This document shows positions 63,511 through 64,000 of a stretch of 64,000 bases of DNA, one piece after another. The notes under the pieces were generated by a model. The model saw only the letters and a program-made list of their open reading frames with translations. It did not search any database and had not been told where the DNA came from. Numbering within the stretch: the stretch's first letter is position 1; every line of letters starts with the position of its first letter. Source of the stretch: Geomonas sp. RF6 (GTDB lineage Bacteria > Desulfobacterota > Desulfuromonadia > Geobacterales > Geobacteraceae); the NCBI RefSeq assembly GCF_021044625.1, contig NZ_CP087999.1:2125001-2189000 (forward strand), given 5' to 3'. A program made the translations under genes and the position numbers.

Positions 63511-64000
63511 ATGATCAGGGCCCTTTGGACAGCCGCATCAGGTATGCAGGCACAGCAGCTCAACATCGACGTGGTGGCTAACAACCTGGCCAACGTGAAC
63601 ACCGCGGGATTCAAGAAGAGCCGCGCGGACTTCCAGGACCTTATGTACCAGAACCTGAAGAGCACCGGTGCCCCCTCCACCAACGCCACCACCATCCCGA
63701 GCGGGATCCAGGTCGGCCTCGGGACGCGCCCCGGATCGGTGACGAAGATTTTCTCCACCGGGAACATCAGCCAGACCGGGAACGACCTCGACGTGGCCAT
63801 CGAAGGGGACGGCTTCTTCCAGGTGCAAACCTCCGACGGCACCATCGCCTACACCCGCGCCGGCGCCTTCAAGAAGGACGGGCAGGGGCGCCTCGTCACC
63901 ACGGACGGCAGCCCGCTGACCCCGGAAGTCCTCATCCCGGCGAACGCCACGAAGGTGACGATCGGGAACGACGGGACCGTCTCCGTCCTGCAGGCGGGGC
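63511..64000 (+). CDS. flgG: Flagellar basal-body rod protein FlgG, 3' partial
   Basis: The first 163 codons are present; the gene runs off the window. It begins [20 protein letters not shown] and continues [21 protein letters not shown], the distal-rod FlgG signature, followed by [21 protein letters not shown] precedes the ATG. It lies 58 bases after flgF. Confidence 0.96.
   Translation, partial: MIRALWTAASGMQAQQLNIDVVANNLANVNTAGFKKSRADFQDLMYQNLKSTGAPSTNATTIPSGIQVGLGTRPGSVTKIFSTGNISQTGNDLDVAIEGDGFFQVQTSDGTIAYTRAGAFKKDGQGRLVTTDGSPLTPEVLIPANATKVTIGNDGTVSVLQAG

Overview
The window looks like a high-GC chromosome segment from a member of the Geobacteraceae (Geobacter, Geomonas or Citrifermentans type, Desulfuromonadia). 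This is inferred from content, not from a database search. The clues are several sigma-54 activators and HDOD proteins, an anaerobic-style cobalamin operon with a ThiC/BzaF paralogue, an FeFe-hydrogenase-like regulatory protein, an iron-sulfur flavoprotein, a GsuK-like K+ channel and a polar-flagellum block flhA-flhF-flhG-fliA-flgF-flgG. Genes are densely packed, and many starts are fixed by 4-bp stop/start overlaps.

Layout. 1-7.4 kb: the 3' end of a secreted beta-helix protein, an alkyltransferase-like repair protein, a sigma-54 two-component pair, a small orphan protein, an HDOD protein and the engB GTPase. 7.5-16.6 kb: a cobalamin riboswitch leading into cobU-cobT-cobS-cobC-cbiA-bzaF-cbiM-cbiN-cbiQ-cbiO. 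This operon covers corrin a,c-amidation, lower-ligand synthesis, nucleotide-loop assembly and cobalt uptake, and ends at a strong terminator. 16.7-18.0 kb: an intact IS4-family element sitting inside a dispersed hairpin repeat. 18.0-19.7 kb: a transglutaminase-like protein and a small partner.

19.9-22.9 kb holds the most unusual locus. A candidate small RNA precedes a 761-residue protein that joins ferredoxin clusters, an FeFe-hydrogenase H-cluster domain, a further 4Fe-4S motif and a sigma-54 AAA+ activator with a Fis-type HTH. Next comes an inverted-repeat pair that looks like an enhancer, a sigma-54 promoter and a small ribbon-helix-helix gene. It reads as a self-contained hydrogen- or redox-responsive transcription circuit.

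23-33.5 kb: cysS, glnS, ispF and ispD, a GntR regulator, a K+ channel, a TIM-barrel isomerase, small membrane and monooxygenase proteins and a long-form GAPDH. 33.5-34.0 kb is gene-free. It carries a 14-copy 9-bp tandem repeat and two terminator-capped candidate small RNAs. 34-41.6 kb: a CheR-type methyltransferase split between two frames, a DUF4388-HDOD protein, a PhnA-like protein, an isochorismatase-fold hydrolase, radC, uppP, a DUF47/PiT phosphate pair and a DUF2062 protein. 41.7-47.3 kb: proB-proA-nadD-rsfS-rlmH-gpmI. 47.4-53.8 kb: a flavoprotein, a LUD protein, comF, a JAB-DinG helicase fusion and a TIGR01212-type radical SAM protein. 53.8-64 kb: a POTRA-less Omp85-type barrel, a sigma-54 response regulator, and the flagellar block behind a consensus sigma-54 promoter. 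The block runs off the right edge in flgG.

Three families of short palindromic repeats recur between genes: a REP-like unit with GTAGGCCGG ends, a GGGAGGGGGACAGGG hairpin composite, and a CCCCCCTTTGCGAAGG hairpin. No tRNA, rRNA, CRISPR array or phage was seen.
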